NCBI RefSeq assembly: GCF_003751445.1
Contig: NZ_RJUU01000001.1
Location: 3,415,001 to 3,479,000, forward strand
Direction of reading: 5' to 3'
DNA: 64,000 nt
Source of the DNA: Streptomyces sp. 840.1
Lineage (GTDB): Bacteria > Actinomycetota > Actinomycetes > Streptomycetales > Streptomycetaceae
Below the pieces are notes generated by a model that saw only the letters and a program-made list of their open reading frames with translations, did not search any database and was not told the DNA's origin. Positions 40,744 to 49,642 of this stretch are shown here, piece by piece. A program made the position numbers and the translations under genes. Position 1 is the first letter of the stretch, and every line of letters starts with the position of its first letter.

Positions 40744-42222
40744 ATGACCGCCCTGGAACCGCCTGACGCCGAGATCTCGGCCGGCCACGAAGACACTGCT
40801 GACCTGCACAGAGCCGTTGCCGTCACGGCGGTGGAAGGGGTCCTGGGGCGGACCTACCGGGCGCTCAGCATCGGCATCGTCTCCGTCGTGTTCCTGATCG
40901 CCTTCGAGGCCACCGCCGTGGGGACCGCGATGCCGGTCGCCGCCCGCGAACTGCACGGCATCCCGCTGTACGCGTTCGCGTTCTCCGCGTACTTCACCAC
41001 CAGCCTCTTCGCCATGGTGCTCTCCGGCCAGTGGGCGGACCGGCGCGGGCCGCTGGGGCCCCTCGCCGCCGGGATCACCGCCTTCGGGGCGGGCCTGCTG
41101 CTGTCCGGGACCGCGGGCACCATGTGGATGTTCGTCGCGGGGCGGGCCGTGCAGGGGCTCGGCGGCGGGCTGGTGATCGTCGCGCTGTACGTGGTGGTCA
41201 GCCGGGCCTACCCGGAGCCGCTGCGGCCCGCCATCATGGCCGGGTTCGCCGCGAGCTGGGTGATCCCGTCCGTCGTCGGTCCCCTGGCCTCCGGGAGCGT
41301 GACCGAGCACCTGGGCTGGCGCTGGGTCTTCGTCGGCATCCCGGTCCTGGTGGTCTTCCCGCTGGCGCTCGCGCTGCCCGCGATCCGGCGGATGGCCGCC
41401 GGGCCCGCCGACCCGGCGGCGCCCGTCGAGCCGTTCGACCGCCGGCGCATCGCCCTCGCGCTGGGCATCTCGCTGGGCGCCGGGCTGCTCCAGTACGCCG
41501 GGCAGGAGCGGAACTGGTTCTCGCTGTTGCCGGCCGCCGCGGGGATCGCCCTGCTCGTCCCGGCCGTCCGCGGCCTGCTGCCCCGGGGAACCGGGCGGGC
41601 GGCGCGCGGGCTGCCCTCGGTGGTGCTGCTGCGCGGGGTGGCGGCCGGGTCGTTCATCGCCGCCGAGTCGTTCGTGCCCCTGATGCTGGTCACCGAGCGC
41701 GGCCTGTCCCCGACGCTGGCCGGGCTCTCGCTCGCGGCCGGTGGCGGGACGTGGGCACTGGGTTCGTTCCTGCAGTCCCGGCCCCGTCTGGAGCCGCACC
41801 GCGAGCGGCTGATGGTGGCCGGCATGGTGCTGGTCGCCGTGGCGATCGCGGGGGCGCCCACCGTACTGATCGACGGGGTGCCGGTCTGGACGGTCGCCGT
41901 GGCCTGGGCGGTCGGCTGCCTCGGCATGGGCACGGTGACCGCGTCGACCAGCGTGCTGCTGCTGAAGCTGTCCGCCCCGCATGAGGCGGGGGCGAACTCC
42001 GCGGCCCTGCAGATCTCCGACGGCCTCTCCAACGCCCTGCTGCTGGCCGCCGGCGGCGCGGCGTTCGGGGCGCTCGGCGGCGGAGCGGTGGGGGCCGTGC
42101 ACGAGGCCGTCGAGGCGGGCGCCTCCGGCTCGCACCCGGGGGCGTTCGTGGTGGTGTTCCTGCCGATGGCGGGGGTCGCGCTGGTGGGGGCGTGGGTGGC
42201 TACGCGGGTACGGGAGAAGTGA
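40744..42222 (+). CDS. MFS drug exporter, DHA2-like
   Basis: A 492-residue transporter with about 14 hydrophobic segments and the multidrug signature in helices 2-3 and 5: WADRRGPLGPLAAG near 97 and the motif-C-like GLGGGLVIVALYVV near 140 and FAASWVIPSVVGPLASG near 168. It is a proton-driven exporter; the substrate is unknown. The start at 40744 follows directly on a -10 element, as in leaderless genes. The C-terminal end runs into a toxin remnant on the same strand. Confidence 0.9.
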   Translation: MTALEPPDAEISAGHEDTADLHRAVAVTAVEGVLGRTYRALSIGIVSVVFLIAFEATAVGTAMPVAARELHGIPLYAFAFSAYFTTSLFAMVLSGQWADRRGPLGPLAAGITAFGAGLLLSGTAGTMWMFVAGRAVQGLGGGLVIVALYVVVSRAYPEPLRPAIMAGFAASWVIPSVVGPLASGSVTEHLGWRWVFVGIPVLVVFPLALALPAIRRMAAGPADPAAPVEPFDRRRIALALGISLGAGLLQYAGQERNWFSLLPAAAGIALLVPAVRGLLPRGTGRAARGLPSVVLLRGVAAGSFIAAESFVPLMLVTERGLSPTLAGLSLAAGGGTWALGSFLQSRPRLEPHRERLMVAGMVLVAVAIAGAPTVLIDGVPVWTVAVAWAVGCLGMGTVTASTSVLLLKLSAPHEAGANSAALQISDGLSNALLLAAGGAAFGALGGGAVGAVHEAVEAGASGSHPGAFVVVFLPMAGVALVGAWVATRVREK

Positions 42223-42289
42223 GTGCTGCCGGTCCGGCCCTGACGCCGGTACCGATCTGGCCCCATGCGACGGTACCGTTCCGGACGTC

Positions 42290-42523
42290 GTGGACAAGGC
42301 GGCCGCCCTGCTCCAGTCGCTGGCGATCAGCCGTCCGCTCTTCGACGGCAACAAGCGCACCGCCTGGCTGTCGTGCACGACCTTTCTCGCGATGAACGGC
42401 GTCGATCTCCGGCCGGACATCGACGCGGCGGAACGCCTGGTCATCGCGGTCGCCACAGGTGAGGCCGACGAGGTCAAGGTCATCTCCCAGGGGCTTCGCG
42501 ACCTGATCGACGACCACGTGTGA
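42290..42523 (+). pseudogene. Truncated Doc (Fic-fold) toxin remnant
   Basis: About 77 residues match the second half of Doc toxins: VDKAAALLQSLAISRPLFDGNKRTAWLS and an aliphatic C-terminus. The Fic/Doc motif HPFxDGNKRT is there, but the catalytic His reads Arg (RPLFDGNKRT). The N-terminal about 45 residues of a normal 120-residue Doc are gone; upstream sequence is the end of the MFS gene and noncoding. No Phd antitoxin is adjacent. It could still be translated from GTG 42290, but kinase activity is unlikely. Confidence 0.75.
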
Positions 42524-42674
42524 GAGCCGTCCCAATTCGCCCCGGGGCGGCGGAGCCCAGGGTGGATCGCACCCCGCCCCCCGGTAGGGTGGCCCGGTTG
42601 TCGTATCGCGTGCGGGCCCGTCCCGGTCCGTGCGGACAGCACCCCACGTACCCGAGAGACCCGAACCGGAGACC

Positions 42675-44456
42675 GTGACTACTACCGCCTCCCACCACCT
42701 CTCACCCGCCTTTCCCGGCCGCGCCCCCTGGGGTACGGCCGGCAAGCTGCGAGCCTGGCAGCAGGGCGCCCTCGAGAGGTACATCCAGGAGCAGCCGCGC
42801 GACTTCCTCGCGGTCGCGACCCCCGGCGCAGGCAAGACCACCTTCGCGCTGACCCTCGCGTCGTGGCTGCTGCACCACCACGTCGTGCAGCAGGTCACCG
42901 TCGTGGCGCCGACCGAGCACCTCAAGAAGCAGTGGGCGGAGGCCGCCGCCCGGATAGGGATCAAGCTCGACCCCGACTACAGCGCCGGCCCCGTGAGCAA
43001 GGACTACCACGGGGTCGCGGTCACGTACGCGGGCGTCGGCGTCCGCCCGATGCTGCACCGCAACCGCTGCGAGCAGCGCAAGACCCTGGTGATCCTCGAC
43101 GAGATCCACCACGCCGGTGACTCGAAGTCCTGGGGTGAGGCCTGCCAGGAGGCGTTCGACCCGGCGACCCGGCGGCTCGCCCTCACCGGCACGCCGTTCC
43201 GCTCGGACACCAACCCGATCCCGTTCGTCGCGTACGAGGAGGGCAACGACGGTATCCGGCGTTCCTCGGCCGACTACACCTACGGCTACGGCAACGCGCT
43301 CGCCGACGGCGTCGTCCGGCCGGTGATCTTCCTCAGCTACAGCGGCAACATGCGCTGGCGCACCAAGGCCGGTGACGAGATCGCCGCCCGGCTCGGCGAG
43401 CCGATGACCAAGGACGCCATCGGGCAGGCCTGGCGTACCGCGCTGTCGCCCACCGGCGACTGGATCCCCAATGTGCTCAGCGCCGCCGACAAGCGGCTGA
43501 CCGAGGTCCGCAAGGGCATCCCGGACGCGGGCGGCCTGGTCATCGCGACCGACCAGGAATCGGCCCGCGAGTACGCCAAGATCCTCAAGAAGGTCACGGG
43601 CGAGAAGGCCACCGTCGTCCTGTCCGACGAGAAGGCGGCGTCCAAGCGGATCGACGCCTTCACCGAGGACGGATCGCGCTGGATGGTCGCGGTCCGGATG
43701 GTGTCCGAGGGCGTCGACGTGCCGCGCCTGGCGGTCGGCGTGTACGCCACCACCATCTCGACGCCGCTCTTCTTCGCCCAGGCCGTCGGCCGCTTCGTGC
43801 GCTCCCGCAGGCGCGGCGAGACCGCCTCGGTCTTCGTGCCGACGATCCCGATGCTGCTCGACTTCGCCAACGAGATGGAGGTCGAACGGGACCACGTCCT
43901 CGACAAGCCCAAGAAGGGCAGCGACGAGGAGAACCCGTTCTCGGAGGAGGACAAGCTCCTCGCCGACGCCGAGAAGCTGGAGGACGAGGAGACCGAGGAG
44001 CAGCTGCCCTTCGAGGCCCTCGAATCCGACGCGGTCTTCGACCGGGTGCTGTACGACGGTGCCGAGTTCGGCATGCAGGCGCACCCGGGCAGCGAGGAGG
44101 AGCAGGACTACCTCGGCATCCCGGGCCTGCTGGAGCCCGACCAGGTGCAGCTGCTGCTCCAGAAGCGGCAGACGCGGCAGATCGCGCACAGCCGCCAGAA
44201 GCCGGCCTCCGAGGCCGATCTGCTGGAGAAGCCGGCCGGTGACCGGCCGGTGGTCACGCACAAGCAGCTGCTGGGGCTGCGCAAGCAGCTGAACACGATG
44301 GTGTCCGCCTACACGCACCAGAGCGGCAAGCCTCACGGGGTCATCCACACCGAGCTGCGGCGGGTCTGCGGCGGGCCGCCGAGCGCGGAGGCCACGGCCG
44401 GGCAGATCGAGCAGCGGATCAAGAAGGTCCAGGAGTGGGCCACCCGCATGACGTGA
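42675..44456 (+). CDS. DEAD/DEAH-box helicase (superfamily 2)
   Basis: A 593-residue ATPase. Motif I ATPGAGKTTFAL is near residue 55, motif II LDEIHH near 143, motif III LTGTPFRSD near 170, and motif VI QAVGRFVRSRRRG near 370. The C-terminal third is acidic (KGSDEENPFSEEDKLLADAEKLEDEE) and lacks known domains. It resembles XPB/type III restriction-like helicases conserved in actinobacteria; no methylase or nuclease gene is adjacent, so a defence role is not supported. GTG 42675 has GGAGA upstream; a TAGGGT -10-like hexamer is at 42585-42590. Confidence 0.88.
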   Translation: MTTTASHHLSPAFPGRAPWGTAGKLRAWQQGALERYIQEQPRDFLAVATPGAGKTTFALTLASWLLHHHVVQQVTVVAPTEHLKKQWAEAAARIGIKLDPDYSAGPVSKDYHGVAVTYAGVGVRPMLHRNRCEQRKTLVILDEIHHAGDSKSWGEACQEAFDPATRRLALTGTPFRSDTNPIPFVAYEEGNDGIRRSSADYTYGYGNALADGVVRPVIFLSYSGNMRWRTKAGDEIAARLGEPMTKDAIGQAWRTALSPTGDWIPNVLSAADKRLTEVRKGIPDAGGLVIATDQESAREYAKILKKVTGEKATVVLSDEKAASKRIDAFTEDGSRWMVAVRMVSEGVDVPRLAVGVYATTISTPLFFAQAVGRFVRSRRRGETASVFVPTIPMLLDFANEMEVERDHVLDKPKKGSDEENPFSEEDKLLADAEKLEDEETEEQLPFEALESDAVFDRVLYDGAEFGMQAHPGSEEEQDYLGIPGLLEPDQVQLLLQKRQTRQIAHSRQKPASEADLLEKPAGDRPVVTHKQLLGLRKQLNTMVSAYTHQSGKPHGVIHTELRRVCGGPPSAEATAGQIEQRIKKVQEWATRMT

Positions 44457-44489
44457 GCCCGGCCCGCCGGAGACCGGAGCGCATGGGTA

Positions 44490-44530
44490 CCGGCCCGGGG
44501 CGCAGGACAGCCGTCCTCGCCCCGGGCCGG
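44490..44530 (+). terminator. Terminator of the helicase gene
   Basis: A 13-bp plus 5-bp stem with one bulged C (44490-44508 with 44513-44530). Its right arm is also the first copy of the direct repeat that follows. Confidence 0.75.
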
Positions 44531-44613
44531 TGTCATGAGACCCGGGCCGGTGTCATCGGTCCCGGGCCGGTGTCATGAGCGGGCCGGTGTCATGAGGTGG
44601 ATACCGGTGTCAT
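44521..44613 (+). repeat. Five direct repeats of a 20-bp unit in an intergenic region
   Basis: CCGGTGTCAT recurs at 44527, 44547, 44567, 44584 and 44604 (steps 20, 20, 17, 20), in the longer unit CCCGGGCCGGTGTCATGAGA. Each copy contains an ATG in the context CATGA. It lies between the helicase terminator and the end of the convergent secreted-protein gene. Confidence 0.88.
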
Positions 44614-44646
44614 GAACGGGTCGTGGTCACCGGACGACGGTCGCCG

Positions 44647-45198
44647 TCACCAGACGAACGGTGCGGACTGGCTGGTCGTCGCCACGCACGGCACGGTGGC
44701 CGACGTCGGGGACGAGGCCACGATCCGCAGTGACCAGTTGGAGGTGGTCGGGGGAGAGGGCAGCACCGTGGAATTGGTGCTGTTCCCGGCCGCGAGGGTG
44801 CCCGAAGTGAGCTTCAGCGGGCCGAGGGTGATCGGGTTGCCGCCGCTCAGGCCGGGGTTGGTCTTCGCGGAGAACTGGACCTGACTGGTGACGCCGCCCG
44901 AGGTCTTGGTCAGGCTCAGCGTCGTGGTGATGCTGTTCGGGTCGGCGCTCGTGCCGGCCGGCATGGTGATCGCCGTTGAGGTGATCTTGATGGTCTTGTT
45001 CGTGCCCGAGTCGGCGGCGGTCAGGGTGGCGACGCCGGCGCCCCAGGAGCCGCAGTCGTAGCTCGCCGTGGCGGTGAGCGGGGTGACGGCCGAGGCCGTC
45101 GGGGACGACAGCGCGAGCATCGCGCCGACGGCGGACACCGTGCCCACCACCAGCGGCAGGCGTCTTCGGCTCGGGGTGTGGCGTGAGGAGATCGACAT
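44647..45198 (-). CDS. Small secreted beta-rich protein of unknown function
   Basis: A 183-residue exported protein with a twin-basic N-terminus and signal peptide ending PTASA (cleavage near residue 37). The mature part is Thr/Ser-rich, predicted beta-sandwich, with one Cys near each end (ASYDCGSWG and VPCVATTS) that could pair. I do not recognise a family with certainty. Very good ribosome binding site (GGAAGGAG). It is divergent from two larger secreted proteins with which it may share a promoter region and a surface role. Confidence 0.85.
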   Translation of the reverse strand: MSISSRHTPSRRRLPLVVGTVSAVGAMLALSSPTASAVTPLTATASYDCGSWGAGVATLTAADSGTNKTIKITSTAITMPAGTSADPNSITTTLSLTKTSGGVTSQVQFSAKTNPGLSGGNPITLGPLKLTSGTLAAGNSTNSTVLPSPPTTSNWSLRIVASSPTSATVPCVATTSQSAPFVW

Positions 45199-45302
45199 GA
45201 CGGGTGGAACTCCTTCCGGTTGAATTCCGCAGATGCGCTGTAGTGGTACCAGCCTGCGGATCTGCGTGCCGGGCCCGGCATGTCGGGTGCAGTGAAACGG
45301 TG

Positions 45303-45314
45303 ATCTTCGAAGAT
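45303..45314. promoter_or_regulatory. Perfect 12-bp palindrome between divergent secreted-protein genes
   Basis: ATCTTCGAAGAT at 45303-45314 is an exact palindrome, AT-rich for this genome, about midway between the divergent starts at 45198 and 45449. It is a candidate operator shared by both. Confidence 0.45.
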
Positions 45315-45448
45315 GTCAACGGATGCGCGGGAAACGCGTGCCGAAATGCTTTTCGGGCATTTCCGAAAGGATCAATTCGGTCTCTCTTGACTTCTCTGCA
45401 CCTGACCTCCTCAATGTGCGCAATCAATGGGCCATGAAAGGGTGTCAG

Positions 45449-47098
45449 GTGATCCGACGACGAAGACCCGGGGTGACCGGTCTGCTCGCAGCCTGCTTCG
45501 TACTGTCGCTGGGCTGTGTCGGGGCCGCCGCGCCGCTTCCGCCGTACCACGCGAAGGCTGCAGCGGCCGCGGCCGGCACGGTGACCCCGACCGTCCACTG
45601 CACCCTGCCCGCGGGCCAGGGCGAGGCCACCGGGCCGCAGGAGATGAACGTCGAACTGTCGCCCCCGGTCGTCGCCCCGGGCGGCAAGGTGCACGCCAGG
45701 GTGACGCTCGGGGCGTCCCCCGCCACCAGCGCCATCGCCCTGGACGACGTGCCGACCATCCCGAGCCTCGACCTCGCGATGTCCGGCGGGGCCACCGGCA
45801 CCGTGACCGTGCGGGGCGCCGAGTTCACCATGGACGTGCCGGCCGGGCAACCCATCGAGATTCCCGCGTACGAGGGCGACTTCCTGGTCCCGGTGGACGC
45901 CTCGGGAGAGATCTCGCTCGCCCCCGTCCGCACCCTCACCCAGACCAAGGTCCTCGGATCGGTCTTCGAGACACCGTGCGACGTCGTCGGTGACGTGGGC
46001 AGCGTGGGGACCGTCACGGCGGAGGGCACCACCTCCGAGCCCGCCACCCTGACCGCCCCGGCCGATCCGGTGCGGCCCAACACCTCGGTCAAGCTGCGCG
46101 GTTCGCGGTGGACCCCGGGCGCCACCCCCGTGCCGTCGCTCTGCGCGGCGGGCGGTGGCGGCTGCGATCCGCTGAAGTTCACCTCGAACACCCTGCGGAT
46201 CGACTCCTACGGCACGCTCACCGGCACCGCGACCCTCGGCGAGGCCGGGGCGGTGCCCGACGGCGGTTACCAGGTGAAGGTCAACGACGGTACGAAGGAG
46301 GCCACCGCCCCCCTCACCGTCAAGGCAGTCGCGGCCGGGAACCGGGAGATCTCGCTGTCGTCGGACAGCGGGCCGGTCGGCAGCGTGATCACCGTCAGCG
46401 GCCGCAACTACAATCCGGACCGCTGGATCAACATCATCGGCCTCGACGCGGCGGGCACCGGGCTCGACGACAGCGCGGTCTACGTCAAGAGCGGCGCGGA
46501 CGGCACCTTCGCCGTCGAGTTCACCGTCATCTCCGACGCCGTGGCCGCCGTCCAGGCCGACGAGGGCAACGACCCGGCGACCGTGCGCACGCTGCCGTTC
46601 ACGGTGACCACCGAGGGCGGCGGCGGCGGCGGCACGGCCGAGCAGCGGCTGACCACCGAGGTCAGGGCCGGGACGCTGTCCATGACCCAGGCCGGTGACA
46701 CCGTCGACTTCGGCACCACGGTGCTGGGCACGGACACCGGTACGCAGCAGGCCCGGCTCAACCGGGTCGAGGTGGAGGACGCCAGAGGCGTCAACAGTGG
46801 ATGGTCGCTGACCGCCACCCTCACCGGCTTCAGGAGCGCCGACGGCAACACCATCCCGGCCGACGCCGTGCGGTGGACCCCCGCCTGCACCGCGCGGGCG
46901 GGGAGCGTGGGGGCGCCGGTGGCCGGATCGCCCGCCGCGCTGGGGAGCGAGGCGGCGAGCCTCTGCCGGATGAGTCCGGACGGATCACGTCCGTTCACCG
47001 GCGGCCGGTTCGACGCCGATGCCGGTCTCACCCTCACCGTTCCCGAATTCACCCGGCCCGGAGATTACAGCGCCACCCTGACCCTGACCCTGTTGTAA
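45449..47098 (+). CDS. Secreted Ig-like (IPT/TIG-type) protein with WxL-like C-terminus
   Basis: A 549-residue exported protein (signal peptide to about residue 37). Domain 1 (GTVTPTVHCTLPAGQGEATG to about 160) has two Cys; then two beta-sandwich segments (PVRPNTSVKLRGSRWTPGA; SGPVGSVITVSGRNYNPDRWINIIG) of TIG type. The last about 140 residues begin AGTLSMTQAGDTVDFG and contain GWSLTATLTGF and end YSATLTLTLL, the layout of a WxL surface domain with its second Trp replaced by Leu. GTG 45449 is preferred (AAAGGG upstream) over ATG 45434. Paralogous to the next gene over about 380 residues. Confidence 0.85.
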   Translation: MIRRRRPGVTGLLAACFVLSLGCVGAAAPLPPYHAKAAAAAAGTVTPTVHCTLPAGQGEATGPQEMNVELSPPVVAPGGKVHARVTLGASPATSAIALDDVPTIPSLDLAMSGGATGTVTVRGAEFTMDVPAGQPIEIPAYEGDFLVPVDASGEISLAPVRTLTQTKVLGSVFETPCDVVGDVGSVGTVTAEGTTSEPATLTAPADPVRPNTSVKLRGSRWTPGATPVPSLCAAGGGGCDPLKFTSNTLRIDSYGTLTGTATLGEAGAVPDGGYQVKVNDGTKEATAPLTVKAVAAGNREISLSSDSGPVGSVITVSGRNYNPDRWINIIGLDAAGTGLDDSAVYVKSGADGTFAVEFTVISDAVAAVQADEGNDPATVRTLPFTVTTEGGGGGGTAEQRLTTEVRAGTLSMTQAGDTVDFGTTVLGTDTGTQQARLNRVEVEDARGVNSGWSLTATLTGFRSADGNTIPADAVRWTPACTARAGSVGAPVAGSPAALGSEAASLCRMSPDGSRPFTGGRFDADAGLTLTVPEFTRPGDYSATLTLTLL

Positions 47099-47125
47099 CG
47101 GGAGTCGCCGGGAAAGCCCTTCCGG

Positions 47126-47165
47126 ACGCCCGTCTGCTCCATACGGCAATGGAGCGGACGGGCGT
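47126..47165 (+). terminator. Terminator between the two Ig-like protein genes
   Basis: A 17-bp stem with one G-T pair (47126-47142 with 47149-47165), 6-base loop, then TTTCCCGTT; 27 bases after the stop codon. Confidence 0.85.
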
Positions 47166-47286
47166 TTCCCGTTCCGCACCGTATCCGCATTCGTGTCCGT
47201 GTCCGTCTTCGTGTCCCGCCTTCGCGTTCGTGCTCACTTTCTCATCATTCGGATCATTCGCATTCCGCTTCCTTTGGAGGAGCCGT

Positions 47287-49305
47287 ATGTTCGCCCATCG
47301 CAGATCCGCCGCCACAAGAAGACCGGGCGGCCCGGCATTACGCCGTGCCGTCGCACTCGGCGCCACGACCCTGCTCGTCTGGACCGGCGGATCCGCCGCC
47401 CTGGCCCCCCTCGCGCACGCCGGTACGGTCACCCCGACCGTGCACTGCACCCTGCCGGCCGGCCAGGGCGAGGCCACCGGGCCGCAGCAGATGAACGTCG
47501 AACTCACCCCCGACGTCGTCGACCCGGGCGGCAAGGTCCACGCCAAGGTGACGCTCGGCCCGTCCCCCGCCACCAGCGGGCTCAGCCTCAGCGACGTACC
47601 CACCACCCCGAGCCTGGACCTCGCCATGTCCGGCGGCGCCACCGGCACGGTGACCGTCACCGGGCCCCAGGTCTCCCTCGACATCCCGTCCGGCAAACCG
47701 ATCGAGATCCCGCCGTACGAAGGCGACTTCATCGTCCCCGCCAACGCGAGCGGCCCGGTCTCCTTCACCCCGCTGCGCAATCTCACGCGTACGAAGGTGC
47801 TCGGCGGCACCTACGAGACCCCGTGCGTCGTGACCGCGGGCGGCGGATCCGTCGGCACCGTCACCGTGGAGGGCAGCGCCGGACAGCCGGCCACGCTCAT
47901 CGCGCCGGCCGCCCCGGTGCGGCCGTCCACACCGGTCACCCTGGCGGGCAGCCGGTGGACTCCGTCCGCCACCCCCGTACCGTCGCTCTGCGCGGCGGAC
48001 GGCGGCGGCTGCGACCCCGCGAAGTTCGCCGGCTCCACCCTCGCGATCGACGGCTCCGGACAGCTGACCGGCAACGCCGTGCTCGCCGGGGCCGGCGGCG
48101 TGCCGGACGGCTCGTACCTCGTGAAGGTCGGCGACGGTACGAAGGAGGCGACCGCGCCCCTGACCGTCCGGGCCTACGTGCCCGACGGGCCCCGCGCGAT
48201 CGCGCTGTCCCGGAACAGCGGACCGGTCGGCAGCGTCATCGCCGTCACCGGGACCAACTACTTCCAGGACCGGTGGATCAACACCGTCGGCCTCGACGCG
48301 AGCGGGGCCACCCTCGACGACACCGCCGTCTACGTGAAGAGCGGGCCCGACGGGAAGTTCAGCGTCGACTTCACCGTCTCGGACCCCGCGATCGCCTCGG
48401 TCCAGGTCGACGAGGGCAACGACCCGGCGACCGTGCTGACCACGCCGTTCACCGTGACCGAGGCCACCGCGACGCTCTCCGCGGGCGCGGCCAAGGTCAA
48501 GCCCGGCGGGTCCATCGGCGTCTCCGGCGACGGCTGGCCGTCCGGCGTCACCCCGGCCGCCGCGTTGTGCGCCACCGACGGCAGCGGCTGCGACGCGGCC
48601 CGGATCAGCGGCTCCACCCTCCGGATCACCGCCGACGGCAAGCTCACCGGCACGGTCACCGTCGCCGGGTCCACCCCGCGCGCCGTGTACGCGCTCCGTG
48701 TCACCGCCGGCAACGCGGAGGCCCTCACCCAGCTGACCGTCTCGCCGACGTATCTCGTCCTCACCCCGGCGGCCGGCCCGAAGGGCACCTCGGTCACCGT
48801 CCTGGGACAGGGCTTTGCGAAGGTGGCGACCGTGTCGATCGTCGGGCTGCGGGCGAACGGCTCGCAGACCTCCGACCCGGTGCGGACCAAGGTGGTCGGC
48901 CTCGACGGGGCGTTCTCGCAGACGTTCACCGTGAACGCGGCCGACACCGTCGCGATCCGGGTCCGCGAGGTCCTCGTCAACCCGCGCACCGAGACGGCCG
49001 CCTTCACCGTCCAGGACGGCACGGTCCCGGCCGGGCCGTCGTTCGCGCTCTCGCCGCCCGAGGGACCGGTCGGCACGGTGGTCCAGGTGACCGGCCGAGG
49101 CTTCGCGCCCGTCGCCACGGTCTCCGTGACCGGACGCACCGCGGACGGCAGGCAGACCTCCGACTCCTACGTCACCCGGATCATCGGCCTCGACGGCACC
49201 TTCGCCCTCAACTTCACCGTCCGGGACCCGGCGACGAAGTCGATCCGGGCCTGCGAAGTGCTCGTGAACGGTAAAACCGTGCAGCAATTGTTCACGGTGA
49301 GTTAA
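47287..49305 (+). CDS. Secreted multi-domain Ig-like (IPT/TIG-type) protein
   Basis: A 672-residue exported protein with a signal peptide ending LAHA (about residue 38). The first about 380 residues copy the upstream paralogue nearly motif for motif (VTPTVHCTLPAGQGEATGPQ, IEIPPYEGDF, FQDRWINTVGLD). Instead of a WxL-like end it has three more Ig-like repeats; the last two share GTSVTVLGQGFAKVATVSIVG and GTVVQVTGRGFAPVATVSVTG and a VVGLDGAFSQTF block. It has no anchor or catalytic motif. Strong ribosome binding site TTGGAGGAG. An adhesin or wall-binding role is inference. Confidence 0.87.
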   Translation: MFAHRRSAATRRPGGPALRRAVALGATTLLVWTGGSAALAPLAHAGTVTPTVHCTLPAGQGEATGPQQMNVELTPDVVDPGGKVHAKVTLGPSPATSGLSLSDVPTTPSLDLAMSGGATGTVTVTGPQVSLDIPSGKPIEIPPYEGDFIVPANASGPVSFTPLRNLTRTKVLGGTYETPCVVTAGGGSVGTVTVEGSAGQPATLIAPAAPVRPSTPVTLAGSRWTPSATPVPSLCAADGGGCDPAKFAGSTLAIDGSGQLTGNAVLAGAGGVPDGSYLVKVGDGTKEATAPLTVRAYVPDGPRAIALSRNSGPVGSVIAVTGTNYFQDRWINTVGLDASGATLDDTAVYVKSGPDGKFSVDFTVSDPAIASVQVDEGNDPATVLTTPFTVTEATATLSAGAAKVKPGGSIGVSGDGWPSGVTPAAALCATDGSGCDAARISGSTLRITADGKLTGTVTVAGSTPRAVYALRVTAGNAEALTQLTVSPTYLVLTPAAGPKGTSVTVLGQGFAKVATVSIVGLRANGSQTSDPVRTKVVGLDGAFSQTFTVNAADTVAIRVREVLVNPRTETAAFTVQDGTVPAGPSFALSPPEGPVGTVVQVTGRGFAPVATVSVTGRTADGRQTSDSYVTRIIGLDGTFALNFTVRDPATKSIRACEVLVNGKTVQQLFTVS

Positions 49306-49642
49306 CGCTGGTTCACCTCTGGTGTACGGAGCGTCGCGAGGGAGTCGGCCGACATGGACGCGCGTAGATGCGCGCCATCCGGCCGACGCCCCGCTGACCG
49401 GCACTTATGCTCGCGAGGCACAAGCGCTTTTCCGCAGGCGCCCGGATTCTGGACGAGGTCTTCCGCTGAGCGGACTGGCTCGCTACTGTCCCAAAAATGT
49501 GAACGCCCCGTGGCAACGCCGCCGCGGAGCGCAGCCGGTGCCTTGGCCAGGCCGGCGGCCTCTCCGTGCGTCGCCGCTGGGACCGGTGACGCACAATCCG
49601 TGGGAACCAGCCGCCGCCGCTCACCAAAGAGGAGAGGGCGTC
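49306..49642. other. Intergenic region upstream of the IclR-type gene
   Basis: 337 bases. No terminator with a clear stem-loop and T-run is evident after the Ig-like protein gene. TACTGT near 49484-49489 is a possible -10 for the regulator gene. The frame is open through the region, but the codon pattern and the absence of a start argue against coding. Confidence 0.4.

Noticed and set aside
42675..44456. Helicase as part of a phage-defence system
   Set aside because: No methylase, nuclease or other defence gene is adjacent; the Doc remnant next to it is decayed and lacks an antitoxin.
44521..44613. CRISPR-like or coding repeat
   Set aside because: The units are contiguous with no unique spacers, and steps of 17 and 20 bases break any reading frame.
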